64,000 bases of DNA from Nostoc sp. NIES-4103. GTDB taxonomy: Bacteria; Cyanobacteriota; Cyanobacteriia; Cyanobacteriales; Nostocaceae. This document shows positions 46,601 through 54,499 of the stretch, one piece after another. Below the pieces are notes generated by a model. The model was not told the origin of the DNA and searched no databases. It was given only the letters and a program-made list of their open reading frames with translations. Numbering within the stretch: position 1 is the first letter of the stretch; every line of letters begins with the position of its first letter. The position numbers and the translations under genes were made by a program. Location: the NCBI RefSeq assembly GCF_002368335.1, contig NZ_AP018288.1, positions 7,680,389 through 7,744,388 on the forward strand, in the 5' to 3' direction.

Positions 46601-48700
46601 AATTGGGATGCAGTCGCAGATTTATTTCCTGAAGATCTTCTCGATCAAATGTTTGCAGCTTACTGTAATTGGCTAAAACAACTAGCAACATCTGACGAAT
46701 CTTGGAGTAAGACCCATTATCAACTGTTATTACCAGAGCAACTAGCCTTACAAACACAAATAAACCAGACAACTTCTTCATTGTCTGAGGAAACATTGCA
46801 TAGTTTGTTTATTAAGCAGGTAAAAGCCCAGAGTGAATCACCTGCGATTATTACGACAAACAAAATCCTCAGCTACCAGGAGTTATACAGGCGATCGCAT
46901 TACTTGGGGTATGAATTAAGGCGATCGGGAATTCAACCCAATACCTTAGTAGCTGTAGTTATGGAAAAAGGGTGGGAACAAGTAGTAGCAGTCCTCGGAA
47001 TCTTGATGTCCGGTGGCGCTTACTTACCTATTGACCCAGGACTACCCCAAGAACGGCGGTGGTATCTACTTGCACAAGCAGAAGTCAAACAAGTTTTAAC
47101 TCAAAGTCACTTGCAAGAATCTCTATGCTGGCCAGAAGGAATTGCTTGTTGGTCTGTAGATACTCAAGAAATAGCGCCAATAGACCTACCTATTTTAGAA
47201 CCAGTACAAACCCCAGAAGATTTAGCATATGTGATTTACACTTCTGGTTCTACAGGTTTACCAAAAGGAGTGATGATTGACCATCGAGGAGCAGTTAATA
47301 CAATCCTCGACATCAACCAACGCTTTCAAGTAAAACCATCTGACCGAATTTTGGCTCTATCGGCTTTAAATTTTGACCTATCAGTATACGATATCTTCGG
47401 CATATTAGCAGCCGGAGGAACCATAGTCATGCCAGCACCAACAGGAACCAAAGATCCGGGTCACTGGATAGAGTTAATCACAACTCACCAAGTTACTATT
47501 TGGAATTCTGTACCAGCTTTAATGCAAATGTTGGTGGAATATCTTCTAGGGAAATCACAACAACCAACTAATGATTTGCGAGTGGCTTTGCTGAGTGGAG
47601 ATTGGTTGCCAATTAACTTACCAGAAAAAATCCAGTCTATATGGTCTAATGCCCAAGTAATCAGTTTAGGAGGAGCTACAGAAGCATCAATCTGGTCTAT
47701 TAGCTATGCCATTGACCAAGTTAACTCTAATTGGAAGAGTATTCCTTACGGGAAACCTTTGATTAATCAACGTTTTTACGTGTTGAATGAGTTAATGGAA
47801 GTCAGACCGATTTGGGTACCAGGGCAACTTTATATTGGCGGTGTGGGATTGGCTCAGGGTTACTGGAAAAATGAACAAAAAACACAAGCCAGTTTTATTA
47901 CCCATCCATTGACTCAAGAGCGCTTGTACAAGACTGGGGATTTAGGACGATATTTACCTGATGGCAACATTGAGTTTCTAGGTCGAGAAGACTTTCAAGT
48001 AAAAATCAATGGTTACCGTGTGGAATTAGGAGAAATTGAAGCAGCATTACAGCAAATTTCTGGTATTCAAGAAGCAGTGGTCAGCGCAGTAGGAGACTCA
48101 CAACAAAACAAACGTTTAGTAGGCTATATCTTACTAAATTCTCCTCTACTTGCTGAAGCCTGCCAACAAAATGAAGTTATTTCTCAGGACTCAAATTCTA
48201 TTACTAAGCATTTGCGTCAACATCTCAAAGAAAAACTTCCTGAGTATATGGTTCCTGCTGATTACATTGTTATGGAGGCCTGGCCACTAACTGCTAATGG
48301 TAAAGTAGACCGACAACGATTGCCCAAGCCGGAAGAAAATACTCGCTCTAACCTTGAATATGTAGCACCTAAAACTGAAACTGAACAAAAAATCGCCGCT
48401 ATTTTGCAAGAAGTACTTAGCATAAAAACAGTCGGAATTCACGACAATTTCTATGACATTGGAGGTAACTCGTTACTCTTAATCCGAGTGCAAAATAAAT
48501 TGCAAGAAATATTTGACATTGAACTAAAAGTAGTTGACCTTTTTACCTACCCAACTGTATACTCCTTGAGTCAATATATTGCTGGTAATGGAGATAATTC
48601 TGCCGAAATCGGCAAAAATATTGCTACTAATCGTTTGCAAAAACGTACTGTTGTCAAAGAAAAGGGAAATATTCGCAAAACACTTCGTAACCAGAAATAG
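37688..48700 (+). CDS. Hybrid PKS-NRPS megasynthase: KS-AT-DH-CMeT-ER-KR-ACP-Cy-A(Cys)-PCP
   Basis: 3670 residues. KS about 17-440 (Cys183, His318, His367). AT about 561-870 (GHSVGEY, Ser659; SHGFHSPL suggests malonyl-CoA). DH about 925-1205 (His965, Asp1137; the G of HxxxG is Asp969). C-methyltransferase with LEIGAGTGGTT near 1449. ER about 1860-2190 (HAAAGGTGMAA). KR about 2200-2385 (TGGLGGLG; Ser2342, but His2355 in place of the catalytic Tyr). ACP Ser2512. The next domain is a heterocyclisation (Cy) domain: Asp2708, Asp2713 and Ser2716 make DxxxxDxxS in place of HHxxxDG. Adenylation about 3036-3540; by eye the specificity residues read DLYNLSLIWK, the cysteine code. PCP Ser3595. Predicted output is a C-methylated acyl chain joined to a thiazoline. 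There is no loading module, so the starter is supplied in trans or by decarboxylation. Confidence 0.95.
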   Translation: MESKKNIHSLERWKDGIAIIGMACRFPGANDYNQFWQNLEQGVDSVTEIPAERWQLNNFYSPLLQQPNKSISKWGGFVQEVDQFDASFFGISPREAIRIDPQQRLMLELSWLCLEDAGYSPPELSGSSIGVFIGACSYDSILTLNEGEIDVHSGTGSWTTMIPNRISAYFNFSGPSLSVDTACSSSLVAIHQAINALKEEECDQALVGGISVLLSPTTYIQMSQQNMLSPTGKCRTFDSGADGYVRGEGAGVILLKPLEKAIQDQDHIHGVIKGSAVNHGGKARTLTSPNIYAQAKVIRAAHQKAGIAPNTISYIETHGTGTPLGDPIEINGLKRAFRQKEAEGEYEPTQSKHSYCGLGTVKTNIGHLEGAAGIAGVIKVLLAMKHRKLPKLLNFEQLNPHIKLEGSPFYIVLENQNWEQIKTQKGEIIPRRSGVSAFGIGGTNAHMVLEEAPIQFKVQKSKIKNENCIERPLQLLTLSAKTETALQELVSKYHKYLTTDTQTQLTDICYTANTGRAQFNHRVAVIASDKQELAEKLHQYQNKQQLTGVTSGQIKSSASPTKIAFLFTGQGSQYVNMGRQLYQTQAVFRAAIDQCQQILSNQLEYPLQEILYPSTDQAQSSSLINQTAYTQVALFALEYALAQLWQSWGIKPDVVVGHSVGEYVAATIAGIISLEDGLKLIAARGSLMQKLSADGEMVAVMASAQQVQPLLLEHQNTVSIAAINAPQSIVISGEKTAIAKVCQQLESLGIKTKRLQVSHGFHSPLMKPMLAEFEVIATSITYHQPQIPVISNLTGEIADERITTAQYWLDHVLAPVMFAQSMQTLSTFGCEVFLEVGPQPHLLSMGRQCLPQQQAVWLASMRAGVCEWHVMLICLAQLYVLGVAIDWSGFERDYLRQKVVLPTYPFQRQRYWIEIKNRRSKEQCLLRGIVLHPLLGQKLYLAGLDKQYRFESFIAEDEPAYLSHHRVFDKAVFPTTAYLEMALAAGLDRLGTSDLVVEDLVIGRGLILPTGEIKTVQTILTLIEKDSYQFQIFTQQQQENQDEVPWILHAEGKIRPDKTNKTFATEDLEKYKVECTQPVEVKRHYQQSRQRGIDYGVSFQGIEQLWSGANQALGKIKLPSELVGEASDYQLHPALLDAALQVINHALPEIDSNQTYLPVRIDQFKVYCPPKLNLWAIASVTTSQVKNRDSLTTQVTLVNDEGEIVATITGLQVKRATPQTLLQTESESITNWLYEVEWKAKTRFGRLLPPDYLLSPVEVEQKLSHSSTELVASADLNSYKEIATQLEELSAEYVIQAFLQLGWQFPLGAVFSTDFAVTSLGIVPSHKRLCHRMLQILAEVGILQADQQQWQVLETLKAVNPESKTQTLLSQHPNAITELTLLHRCASQLQRVLQGAIDPVQLVFPEGDLTTATQLYQESPVAKVMNTLVQKVITQASENLPQHRGIRLLEIGAGTGGTTSYILPHLNPSQTEYVFTDIGVLFTTKAQEKFSDYPFVSYQALDIEADPATQGFKSHQYDVIIAANVLHATANLTQTMNHVRQLLAPGGLLLLVEGTVRQRWLDLIFGLLEGWWKFSDWELRPDYPLLSRTKWQQLLNQTGFRQVVALPKLDKMGEALSQQTVILAQADANQADFSLSWDTNWLILADEQGIAQTLATQLRSVGAVCTLIFVGKEYQQLSPTEFTLNPEHPEEFQQLIAQITTHSPNLYGVVQCWTLETGISQTITGEELQSLTKLGCGTTLSLVQALVKGKLSQPPRLWLVTQGAQPVPDSIPVISGVAQSSLWGMGKVIDLEHPELKCVRIDLDPNQTVEKKGLALWSEIWSEDKEDQVALREDWRYVARLVSSRLRQQTLDQQQQMPTQPFRLTVTQRGTLDNLILQPTTRYSPRPDEVEIQVRATGLNFLDVVAALGLIPKEVDGVSQQHLLEMDSFGRECAGEIVAVGERVTGLKVGDSVIAMADGSFSQYVIVNAQFVTLKPDNLSFEEAASIPVNFLTAYYALHHVAQISAGDRILIHAAAGGTGMAAVQIAKLAGAEVFATASPPKWEALRKMGVKHIMNSRNVDFAEQVMEITHDEGVNVVFNSLTSGDFITKSLSVVSPQGRFVEIGKRGVWDSSQVAQVRPDVSYWVVDLVRESQKQPELIQLMLQELLSKFSSGLLQPPLLKIFAIADAISAFRYMQQAKHIGKIVVTQTAQPTHTITSTPLKFREDGTYLITGGLGGLGLLVARWMVEQGAKHLVLVSRRPPDDAAASKLAQLRAAGTQVIVAQADVSEYTEITRVLNDIKQSTPPLAGIIHSVGVLSDGVLQNQSWSSFEQVMAPKVQGAWYLHQLTKNQPLDFFVMFSSAASLLGSPGQGNHSAANAFLDGLAHYRKAMGLSGLSIHWGAVAEIGEAAERGADIRAQQSGMGAIAPDQVIKALELILSNTATEVGVVPIDWSAWQDKVVKWPFLAEWENATSTTVTQNEQLLEKLKRIQGNERENILITYLQNEIAQVLGMKTAEIDAKQPLNLMGIDSLMAVELRNRIKTKLEADVPITKFIEGDSIVNLSADISQQLSQSEQTLSETSLPTLVTKPDQRYQPFPLNEIQQAYWLGRQQIFDLGNIATHIYIEVDCENLDLERLNQAWQKLIVHHDMLRMVVAADAQQQVLQQVPTYEIKVLDLTVEPLQTITSKLEIIREQMSHEILPANQWPLFNIKATRLNQRIRLHISLDLLIADAWSIYLIFTQWMQLYKAPESSLPTLELSFRDYVLGELALKDTPQYQRCQKYWFDRLDSLPPAPEIPLSQPISAITQPRFQRRSAKLSQTHWQQLQQKARQANLTPSGLLLTAFADILNLWSKSPKFTINLTLFNRLPIHPQVNQLVGDFTSLILLEVDNSAATSFINRAQKLQKQLWQDLEHNYVSAVEVQRELRRRGRSQPMGVVFTSTLGLGSLASEDLGEGFGLKQLGEMVYSVAQTPQVWLDHQVLEEKGALVLNWDAVADLFPEDLLDQMFAAYCNWLKQLATSDESWSKTHYQLLLPEQLALQTQINQTTSSLSEETLHSLFIKQVKAQSESPAIITTNKILSYQELYRRSHYLGYELRRSGIQPNTLVAVVMEKGWEQVVAVLGILMSGGAYLPIDPGLPQERRWYLLAQAEVKQVLTQSHLQESLCWPEGIACWSVDTQEIAPIDLPILEPVQTPEDLAYVIYTSGSTGLPKGVMIDHRGAVNTILDINQRFQVKPSDRILALSALNFDLSVYDIFGILAAGGTIVMPAPTGTKDPGHWIELITTHQVTIWNSVPALMQMLVEYLLGKSQQPTNDLRVALLSGDWLPINLPEKIQSIWSNAQVISLGGATEASIWSISYAIDQVNSNWKSIPYGKPLINQRFYVLNELMEVRPIWVPGQLYIGGVGLAQGYWKNEQKTQASFITHPLTQERLYKTGDLGRYLPDGNIEFLGREDFQVKINGYRVELGEIEAALQQISGIQEAVVSAVGDSQQNKRLVGYILLNSPLLAEACQQNEVISQDSNSITKHLRQHLKEKLPEYMVPADYIVMEAWPLTANGKVDRQRLPKPEENTRSNLEYVAPKTETEQKIAAILQEVLSIKTVGIHDNFYDIGGNSLLLIRVQNKLQEIFDIELKVVDLFTYPTVYSLSQYIAGNGDNSAEIGKNIATNRLQKRTVVKEKGNIRKTLRNQK
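39084..40413 (+). repeat. 1330-bp AT-domain repeat, copy 1
   Basis: The stretch covering the KS-AT linker and the AT domain recurs at 50200-51529 with a constant offset of 11116 bp, no indel and only a handful of mismatches seen by eye (such as CTACTAACG against ATACTAACG, GACGGCCCAA against GAAGGCACAA). The flanking KS and post-AT sequences are clearly different. Confidence 0.95.
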
Positions 48701-48773
48701 GTTAAAGTATGAATACACCAATTTAAGGTGTAATACTAATTCCCTTTAGACTTCCCAAAAATAAATTATCGAG

Positions 48774-48808
48774 TAGGGTGTGTTACCGCGACAGCGTAAC
48801 GCACCCTA
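48774..48808. repeat. Hairpin repeat between the two megasynthase genes
   Basis: TAGGGTGTGTTAC and GTAACGCACCCTA pair over 13 bp (one G-U) around CGCGACAGC. This GGGTGCGTTAC palindrome is a common cyanobacterial spacer repeat. It has no T run, so read-through to the second gene is expected. Confidence 0.6.
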
Positions 48809-48872
48809 TAAACAAGTGTTTGAGTAAATATAAAAATATAAATTTAATAGATATTTTTCAGGAGAAAACTTT

Positions 48873-51800
48873 GTGTATCAGTTAGAAGAAGAGTTTTTTG
48901 ATGAAAATCAAGATATCGCGATAATTGCTATGTCTGGACGTTTCCCAGGCTCAAATAATATTGAGCAATTTTGGCAGAATATTCGAGATGGTGTAGAATC
49001 AATTCGTTATTTTTCAGATGAAGAGTTATTAGCTGCTGGTGTCAAGCCTGAGCGTTTAAATAATCCTAATTACGTAAAAGCTAGCGGAACTCCATCAGAT
49101 ATCGATATGTTCGATGCTAGTTTCTTTGGTTGTAGTCCTAAAGATGCTATAGAAATAGATCCGCAACAACGGTTGTTTTTAGAATGTGCTTGGGAAGTAA
49201 TAGAAAGGGGTGGTTACAATCCAAATACTTATGAAGGTTCAATTGGAGTTTACGCAGGTTGCAGTATTAATAGTTATTTAATTAACAACCTTGATTCTGA
49301 ATCTGACCTCGGTTTACGAGTATATCTTAAGGGAGGTGACAAAGATTATTTAGCAACGCGTGTTGCTTACCATCTAAATTTGAAAGGGCCTGCTGTTAGC
49401 GTTCAAACTGCTTGTTCGACCTCATTGGTAGCAGTTCACATTGCTTGCCAAAGTCTGCTTAATGGAGAGTGTGACATGGCGATCGCAGGTGGGGTTTCTA
49501 TTTTTGTTTCTCAAGAACCTGGATATTTATATCAAGATGGGTTGGTTGCTTCACCGGATGGGCACTGTAGAGCTTTTGATGCCAAAGCTAACGGAACAGT
49601 ACCAAGTAACGGCATTGGGGTTGTACTTCTCAAGGGACTTAAGGATGCAATTGCTGATGGTGATTATATCTATGCAGTAATTAAGGGTTCAGCTATTAAC
49701 AACGATGGTTCTTTAAAAGTGGGCTACACTGCGCCTAGTGTGGAAGGTCAAGCAGCAGTAATTGCAGAAGCTCATGCTGTTGCTGGAGTAGACCCAGAGA
49801 CAATTACATATATAGAGGCTCATGGTACGGGAACACAATTAGGAGATCCGATTGAAATTGCGGGTTTGACCAAGGCTTTTCAACAGAGTACGCATAAGCA
49901 AGGCTATTGTGCGATCGGTTCGGTAAAAACTAATATAGGGCATTTAGTTACAGCAGCAGGAGTAGCAGGACTGATTAAAGCTGTGTTAGCTCTCCACCAC
50001 AAGTTATTACCTCCTAGTTTAAATTTTGAAAAACCCAATCCTAAAATTGATTTTACTAATAGTCCTTTTTACGTCAATACAACTCTTACTGAATGGAAAA
50101 CCAATGGTGTCCCTCGCCGAGCCGGAGTAAGTTCTTTTGGTGTAGGGGGAACTAATGCACATGTGGTACTCCAAGAAGCACCAAAACAAGTTAAGAGTAA
50201 AAACTGTATAGAACGGCCATTACAAATACTAACGCTATCAGCAAAAACAGAAACAGCACTGCAAGAGTTAGTCAGCAAATATCACAAATATCTGACAACT
50301 GACACACAAACACAACTAACAGACATCTGTTACACAGCTAACACAGGGCGTGCCCAGTTTAATCACCGAGTAGCAGTAATTGCAAGTGATAAACAAGAAC
50401 TAGCAGAAAAACTGCATCAATACCAAAATAAACAACAATTAACAGGAGTAACATCAGGACAAATCAAAAGCAGTGCTAGCCCAACAAAAATCGCATTTTT
50501 GTTTACAGGTCAAGGTTCACAGTATGTGAACATGGGAAGACAACTGTATCAAACCCAAGCAGTATTTCGTGCAGCCATAGACCAATGTCAGCAAATATTG
50601 AGTAATCAACTAGAATATCCTCTACAAGAAATACTCTATCCATCAACAGACCAAGCACAAAGTTCATCGCTAATTAATCAAACAGCCTATACCCAAGTCG
50701 CACTGTTTGCACTAGAGTATGCTCTAGCGCAGTTGTGGCAATCATGGGGAATCAAACCAGATGTGGTAGTCGGTCACAGCGTCGGTGAATACGTAGCCGC
50801 AACCATCGCCGGAATAATCAGTTTAGAAGATGGTCTCAAACTAATTGCCGCCAGAGGCTCATTGATGCAAAAGTTGAGTGCTGATGGCGAAATGGTAGCA
50901 GTGATGGCATCAGCACAACAAGTGCAACCACTGCTTCTTGAGCACCAAAACACAGTTTCCATCGCCGCAATTAACGCACCACAAAGCATAGTCATATCCG
51001 GGGAAAAGACCGCAATAGCAAAAGTTTGTCAGCAGTTAGAATCTCTTGGTATCAAAACAAAACGCTTGCAAGTATCTCATGGGTTTCATTCGCCATTGAT
51101 GAAGCCGATGTTAGCAGAGTTTGAAGTTATTGCCACTTCAATCACCTATCATCAACCGCAAATCCCGGTAATATCTAACCTGACTGGAGAGATTGCAGAT
51201 GAACGTATCACGAAGGCACAATATTGGCTAGACCATGTACTTGCGCCGGTGATGTTTGCCCAAAGTATGCAGACTTTATCAACTTTTGGTTGTGAGGTGT
51301 TTTTAGAGGTAGGACCACAACCGCATTTGTTGAGTATGGGACGGCAATGTTTGCCGCAACAACAAGCTGTGTGGTTGGCTTCGATGCGTGCTGGGGTTTG
51401 TGAGTGGCATGTGATGCTTATCTGTTTGGCACAGTTATATGTGCTGGGTGTGGCTATTGACTGGTCGGGATTTGAGCGCGATTATCTGCGTCAAAAGGTG
51501 GTTTTGCCTACTTATCCTTTTCAACGTCAGCGCTATTGGATTGAAATGGGTAATGAACGTTATCAAGATAAATTTATTACATCAAATAATAATAGTTTCA
51601 TCATCAATCTCATTCAACAAGGAGAGATAAAAGTATTAACTCAACAACTTGAAGCAGTGGGAAATCTCTCCAAAAGCGAAGTTGCTCTGTTACCAAAACT
51701 ACTAAAACTGATTGTTCAACAGCATCAACAACTAACAAAACTTAGCATTGAAGAAACTCCTTTACTACAACATGAATCTGTCAAAAAACTTGAACTACTC

Positions 51801-52880
51801 CAGAAACTACAAGCAGTTCCTACGGTAAAATATAAACAAATTTTAATAGAATATCTGCAAAGGGAGATACGCCAAATACTACAAATTAATGCATCTCACT
51901 CTCTCGATACACAAAAATCTATCCTAGAATTAGGTTTTGATTCTTTAAGTGTCATTGAACTAAAAAGTCAATTGGAAGCTCAATTAGCAGTAACCATACC
52001 TGCTAGCGAAATTATCCAAGGGCCCAGTATTATTGAACTAGCAGAACAGCTGACTGAACAACTCACTCCAGATAGTTCTGTCTCAAAAAGGGCATCTTCC
52101 CAAACTGAAATTACAGAGTTAGCAGATCAAACAGCAAGTTGGATTGCATACCATAAACCTAAGCCCAATAGTTACCTACGTCTATTTTGCTTTCATCCTT
52201 GGGGGTCAAGTGCTTCAATATTTAAAAACTGGTCTGAGGAATTGCCACCAGAGATAGAAGTTTTACCAATTCAACTTCCAGGTAGGCAAAAGCGCTTAAA
52301 GGAAAAACCTTTTACAGAATTTGTAACTTTAATTCAAGTTTTAGGAAACTTTATTCATCCTTATCTTAATAAGCCTTTTGCTTTTTATGGTCATAGTATG
52401 GGTGCTTTAATTGCTTTTGAACTTGCCTATGTTGTCAAGCAAAAATACAATATTAACCCACAATACTTGTTTTTGGGTGGCGCTCAACCACCATCAGATG
52501 TTTCTTTTTTAAATAGAATTAAAAGTTTATCACCAGAGCAAAGTTTGAATTATCTTCTAGATATTTCAGAAATTCCAGAGGCTATTTATAATGACAAACC
52601 ACTTTTTGAGGAGTTGATAGAGATTTTTAAAGCAGATCTGCAACTACTACAAAGTTATTGCCATAAAAAACAGGAGCCACTCGATTGCCCTATTTATACT
52701 TTTGGTGGCATCGATGATTCTTCTATTAGTGAAAAGCAACTTGCATTATGGTCTTACCATACTCAGAATAGCTTTAAGCTGCAAATGCTTCCTGGCAAAC
52801 ATATGTTTTTGAAAAATAGCCTAAAATCTATTTTGGATATAATTTCTCAGGAAATATTAAAAATTAATAGTAATGAATAA
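48873..52880 (+). CDS. Polyketide synthase module KS-AT-ACP-TE
   Basis: 1335 residues from a GTG start at 48873 with GGAGA 7 nt upstream. KS about 14-430 (Cys181 in TACSTSL, EAHGTGTQLGDP, NIGHL). AT about 535-850 (Ser636 in GHSVGEY), nearly identical to the first megasynthase. ACP with Ser1024 (LGFDSLSVIEL). A thioesterase about 1095-1330 has GHSMGALIAFEL (Ser1175), of the type-II/RedJ-like shape (LRLFCFHPWGSS; LPIQLPGRQKR). No KR, DH or ER, so the last extension stays a beta-keto unit. It should take the thiazolinyl intermediate from the upstream PCP, add one malonyl and release the product as an acid or by cyclisation. Confidence 0.95.
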   Translation: MYQLEEEFFDENQDIAIIAMSGRFPGSNNIEQFWQNIRDGVESIRYFSDEELLAAGVKPERLNNPNYVKASGTPSDIDMFDASFFGCSPKDAIEIDPQQRLFLECAWEVIERGGYNPNTYEGSIGVYAGCSINSYLINNLDSESDLGLRVYLKGGDKDYLATRVAYHLNLKGPAVSVQTACSTSLVAVHIACQSLLNGECDMAIAGGVSIFVSQEPGYLYQDGLVASPDGHCRAFDAKANGTVPSNGIGVVLLKGLKDAIADGDYIYAVIKGSAINNDGSLKVGYTAPSVEGQAAVIAEAHAVAGVDPETITYIEAHGTGTQLGDPIEIAGLTKAFQQSTHKQGYCAIGSVKTNIGHLVTAAGVAGLIKAVLALHHKLLPPSLNFEKPNPKIDFTNSPFYVNTTLTEWKTNGVPRRAGVSSFGVGGTNAHVVLQEAPKQVKSKNCIERPLQILTLSAKTETALQELVSKYHKYLTTDTQTQLTDICYTANTGRAQFNHRVAVIASDKQELAEKLHQYQNKQQLTGVTSGQIKSSASPTKIAFLFTGQGSQYVNMGRQLYQTQAVFRAAIDQCQQILSNQLEYPLQEILYPSTDQAQSSSLINQTAYTQVALFALEYALAQLWQSWGIKPDVVVGHSVGEYVAATIAGIISLEDGLKLIAARGSLMQKLSADGEMVAVMASAQQVQPLLLEHQNTVSIAAINAPQSIVISGEKTAIAKVCQQLESLGIKTKRLQVSHGFHSPLMKPMLAEFEVIATSITYHQPQIPVISNLTGEIADERITKAQYWLDHVLAPVMFAQSMQTLSTFGCEVFLEVGPQPHLLSMGRQCLPQQQAVWLASMRAGVCEWHVMLICLAQLYVLGVAIDWSGFERDYLRQKVVLPTYPFQRQRYWIEMGNERYQDKFITSNNNSFIINLIQQGEIKVLTQQLEAVGNLSKSEVALLPKLLKLIVQQHQQLTKLSIEETPLLQHESVKKLELLQKLQAVPTVKYKQILIEYLQREIRQILQINASHSLDTQKSILELGFDSLSVIELKSQLEAQLAVTIPASEIIQGPSIIELAEQLTEQLTPDSSVSKRASSQTEITELADQTASWIAYHKPKPNSYLRLFCFHPWGSSASIFKNWSEELPPEIEVLPIQLPGRQKRLKEKPFTEFVTLIQVLGNFIHPYLNKPFAFYGHSMGALIAFELAYVVKQKYNINPQYLFLGGAQPPSDVSFLNRIKSLSPEQSLNYLLDISEIPEAIYNDKPLFEELIEIFKADLQLLQSYCHKKQEPLDCPIYTFGGIDDSSISEKQLALWSYHTQNSFKLQMLPGKHMFLKNSLKSILDIISQEILKINSNE
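50200..51529 (+). repeat. 1330-bp AT-domain repeat, copy 2
   Basis: Partner of 39084-40413. Identity starts at AAAACTGTATAGAACGGCCA and stops after TTTTCAACGTCA, where the two genes diverge (ACGTTAC against GCGCTAT). Confidence 0.95.
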
Positions 52881-54369
52881 CCAAATTTTTCGGAACGCTG
52901 AACAACAACTAGAGATTGCTATCATTGGTGCTGGAATCTCTGGTTTGTGTATGGCAATTAATCTAAAGAAAGTTGGTATTAGCTCATTTAAGATTTTTGA
53001 GAAAGCAGACAGTTTAGGTGGCACATGGCGAGATAATACCTATCCAGGTGCTGGTTGTGATGTTCCATCTTTTCTGTATTCATTTTCTTTTGAGCTTAAA
53101 TATAATTGGACGCAAAACTACCCAAAACAACCAGAAATACTTGAATACTTAGAATACTGTGCTGAAAAATACGATATCAAGCAACACATCCAATTTAATA
53201 CTGAAATTATTACAGCAGTTTTTGAACATGAACAAGGTATTTGGAATATTCATACCCGTACCCATGAAAAGTTAAAAGCTAATATTTTAATCAGTGGTTG
53301 TGGTCAATTAAATCGCCCCAAAATACCTGATTTACCTGGAATTAATACATTTAAAGGAACTCAGTTCCATTCGGCTCGGTGGAATCATCAGCATAATTTA
53401 AGTGGTAAAACAGTTGCAGTGGTAGGTACTGGTGCAAGTGCCATTCAGTTTATTCCACTGATTGCTAAGGAAGTGAAGAAGTTATTCATTTTTCAAAGTA
53501 GTGCCAACTGGATTTTAAATAAGCAGGATCATAAATTCACTGAATTTCAACATTGGATATTCAAGACATTTCCACTCACGGTTAATTTATCTCGATTATG
53601 GATTTATCTGACTTTAGAGTTTTTACTTGTTAATGGCGTTCTTCAAAAAGACGGTATTACAGGAAAATTCTTTAGTGCCTACCTTAGTCGTCTGAGACAT
53701 CAAAAAGTAAAAGAAGTAGCGCTTCAATCAGTCCTTGAGCCAAATTTTCCGATTGGTTGTAAACGAATTTTGCTATCAAATGATTATTATGAAACGCTTC
53801 AGCAACCCAATGTTAAAGTTATTAGTAGCTATATTAAAGCTATATGTACTAATAGTGTGTTGACGCAAGATGACCATGAATATCCGATAGATACTCTTAT
53901 TTTTGCTACTGGTTTTCATACTAATAATTTTTTATCACCTATAAAAATAATTGGTTTGAATAACCAATCATTAGAGGATAAATGGAAAGATGGTGCTGAA
54001 GCATATAAGGGTATTATGATATCAGGATTCCCTAATTTATTTATGCTTTATGGCCCAAATACTAATACATCAAATTCAATTATATTTATGGTTGAATGCC
54101 AGGTTCGTTATGTTATGTCTTGCATCCGGCTAATTCAAAGAAGATCGCTCCGATATTTGGATGTTAAACCCAATATACAATCTTTATTTAACCAAAAACT
54201 ACAGGCTGCCGCTGCTAAAACGGTTTGGAGTAGTAATTGCACTAGTTGGTATAAAACTGATAAAGGTAAAATTGTCAACAATTGGCCTCAATCAACTTTA
54301 TATTATTTACTAACAACTTTTCGCGCTAATTTAAAAGATTTTTATTTCTTTAATGAAGATGAAAACTAA
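52873..54369 (+). CDS. Flavin monooxygenase, Baeyer-Villiger-like, coupled to the PKS
   Basis: 498 residues. FAD-binding GAGISG (about 19-24) and GGTWRDNTYPGAGCD are followed by the Baeyer-Villiger fingerprint FKGTQFHSARW (about 160-170; FxGxxxHxxxW, next residue Asn where Pro or Asp is usual) and an NADPH fold VVGTGASA. Type-I enzymes of this kind insert oxygen next to ketones or oxidise N or S. The ATG overlaps the last 8 bp of the PKS gene, so it is translated with it and is almost surely a tailoring enzyme. A ketone left by the unreduced last module would be a natural target, with sulfur oxidation as the alternative; both are inference. Confidence 0.85.
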   Translation: MNNQIFRNAEQQLEIAIIGAGISGLCMAINLKKVGISSFKIFEKADSLGGTWRDNTYPGAGCDVPSFLYSFSFELKYNWTQNYPKQPEILEYLEYCAEKYDIKQHIQFNTEIITAVFEHEQGIWNIHTRTHEKLKANILISGCGQLNRPKIPDLPGINTFKGTQFHSARWNHQHNLSGKTVAVVGTGASAIQFIPLIAKEVKKLFIFQSSANWILNKQDHKFTEFQHWIFKTFPLTVNLSRLWIYLTLEFLLVNGVLQKDGITGKFFSAYLSRLRHQKVKEVALQSVLEPNFPIGCKRILLSNDYYETLQQPNVKVISSYIKAICTNSVLTQDDHEYPIDTLIFATGFHTNNFLSPIKIIGLNNQSLEDKWKDGAEAYKGIMISGFPNLFMLYGPNTNTSNSIIFMVECQVRYVMSCIRLIQRRSLRYLDVKPNIQSLFNQKLQAAAAKTVWSSNCTSWYKTDKGKIVNNWPQSTLYYLLTTFRANLKDFYFFNEDEN

Positions 54370-54499
54370 GCTAAAATACGAGATATTCTTGATGAGATTA
54401 AAAAGTTATAAATTTCGTTAATTGTGAAACAGCAACTTGCTGCTACAAAGTTATACACTTATTTACTGAACATTTTAAATCTATCCCAGGAGTTAGATA

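Noticed and set aside
45418..46700. Ordinary peptide-bond condensation domain in the first megasynthase
   Set aside because: HHxxxDG is absent and DxxxxDxxS is present, with a cysteine code behind it, so it is a heterocyclisation domain.
52873..54369. Dieckmann or tetramate-forming release by the downstream protein
   Set aside because: The protein is a flavin monooxygenase, and the amide nitrogen should be locked in the thiazoline.
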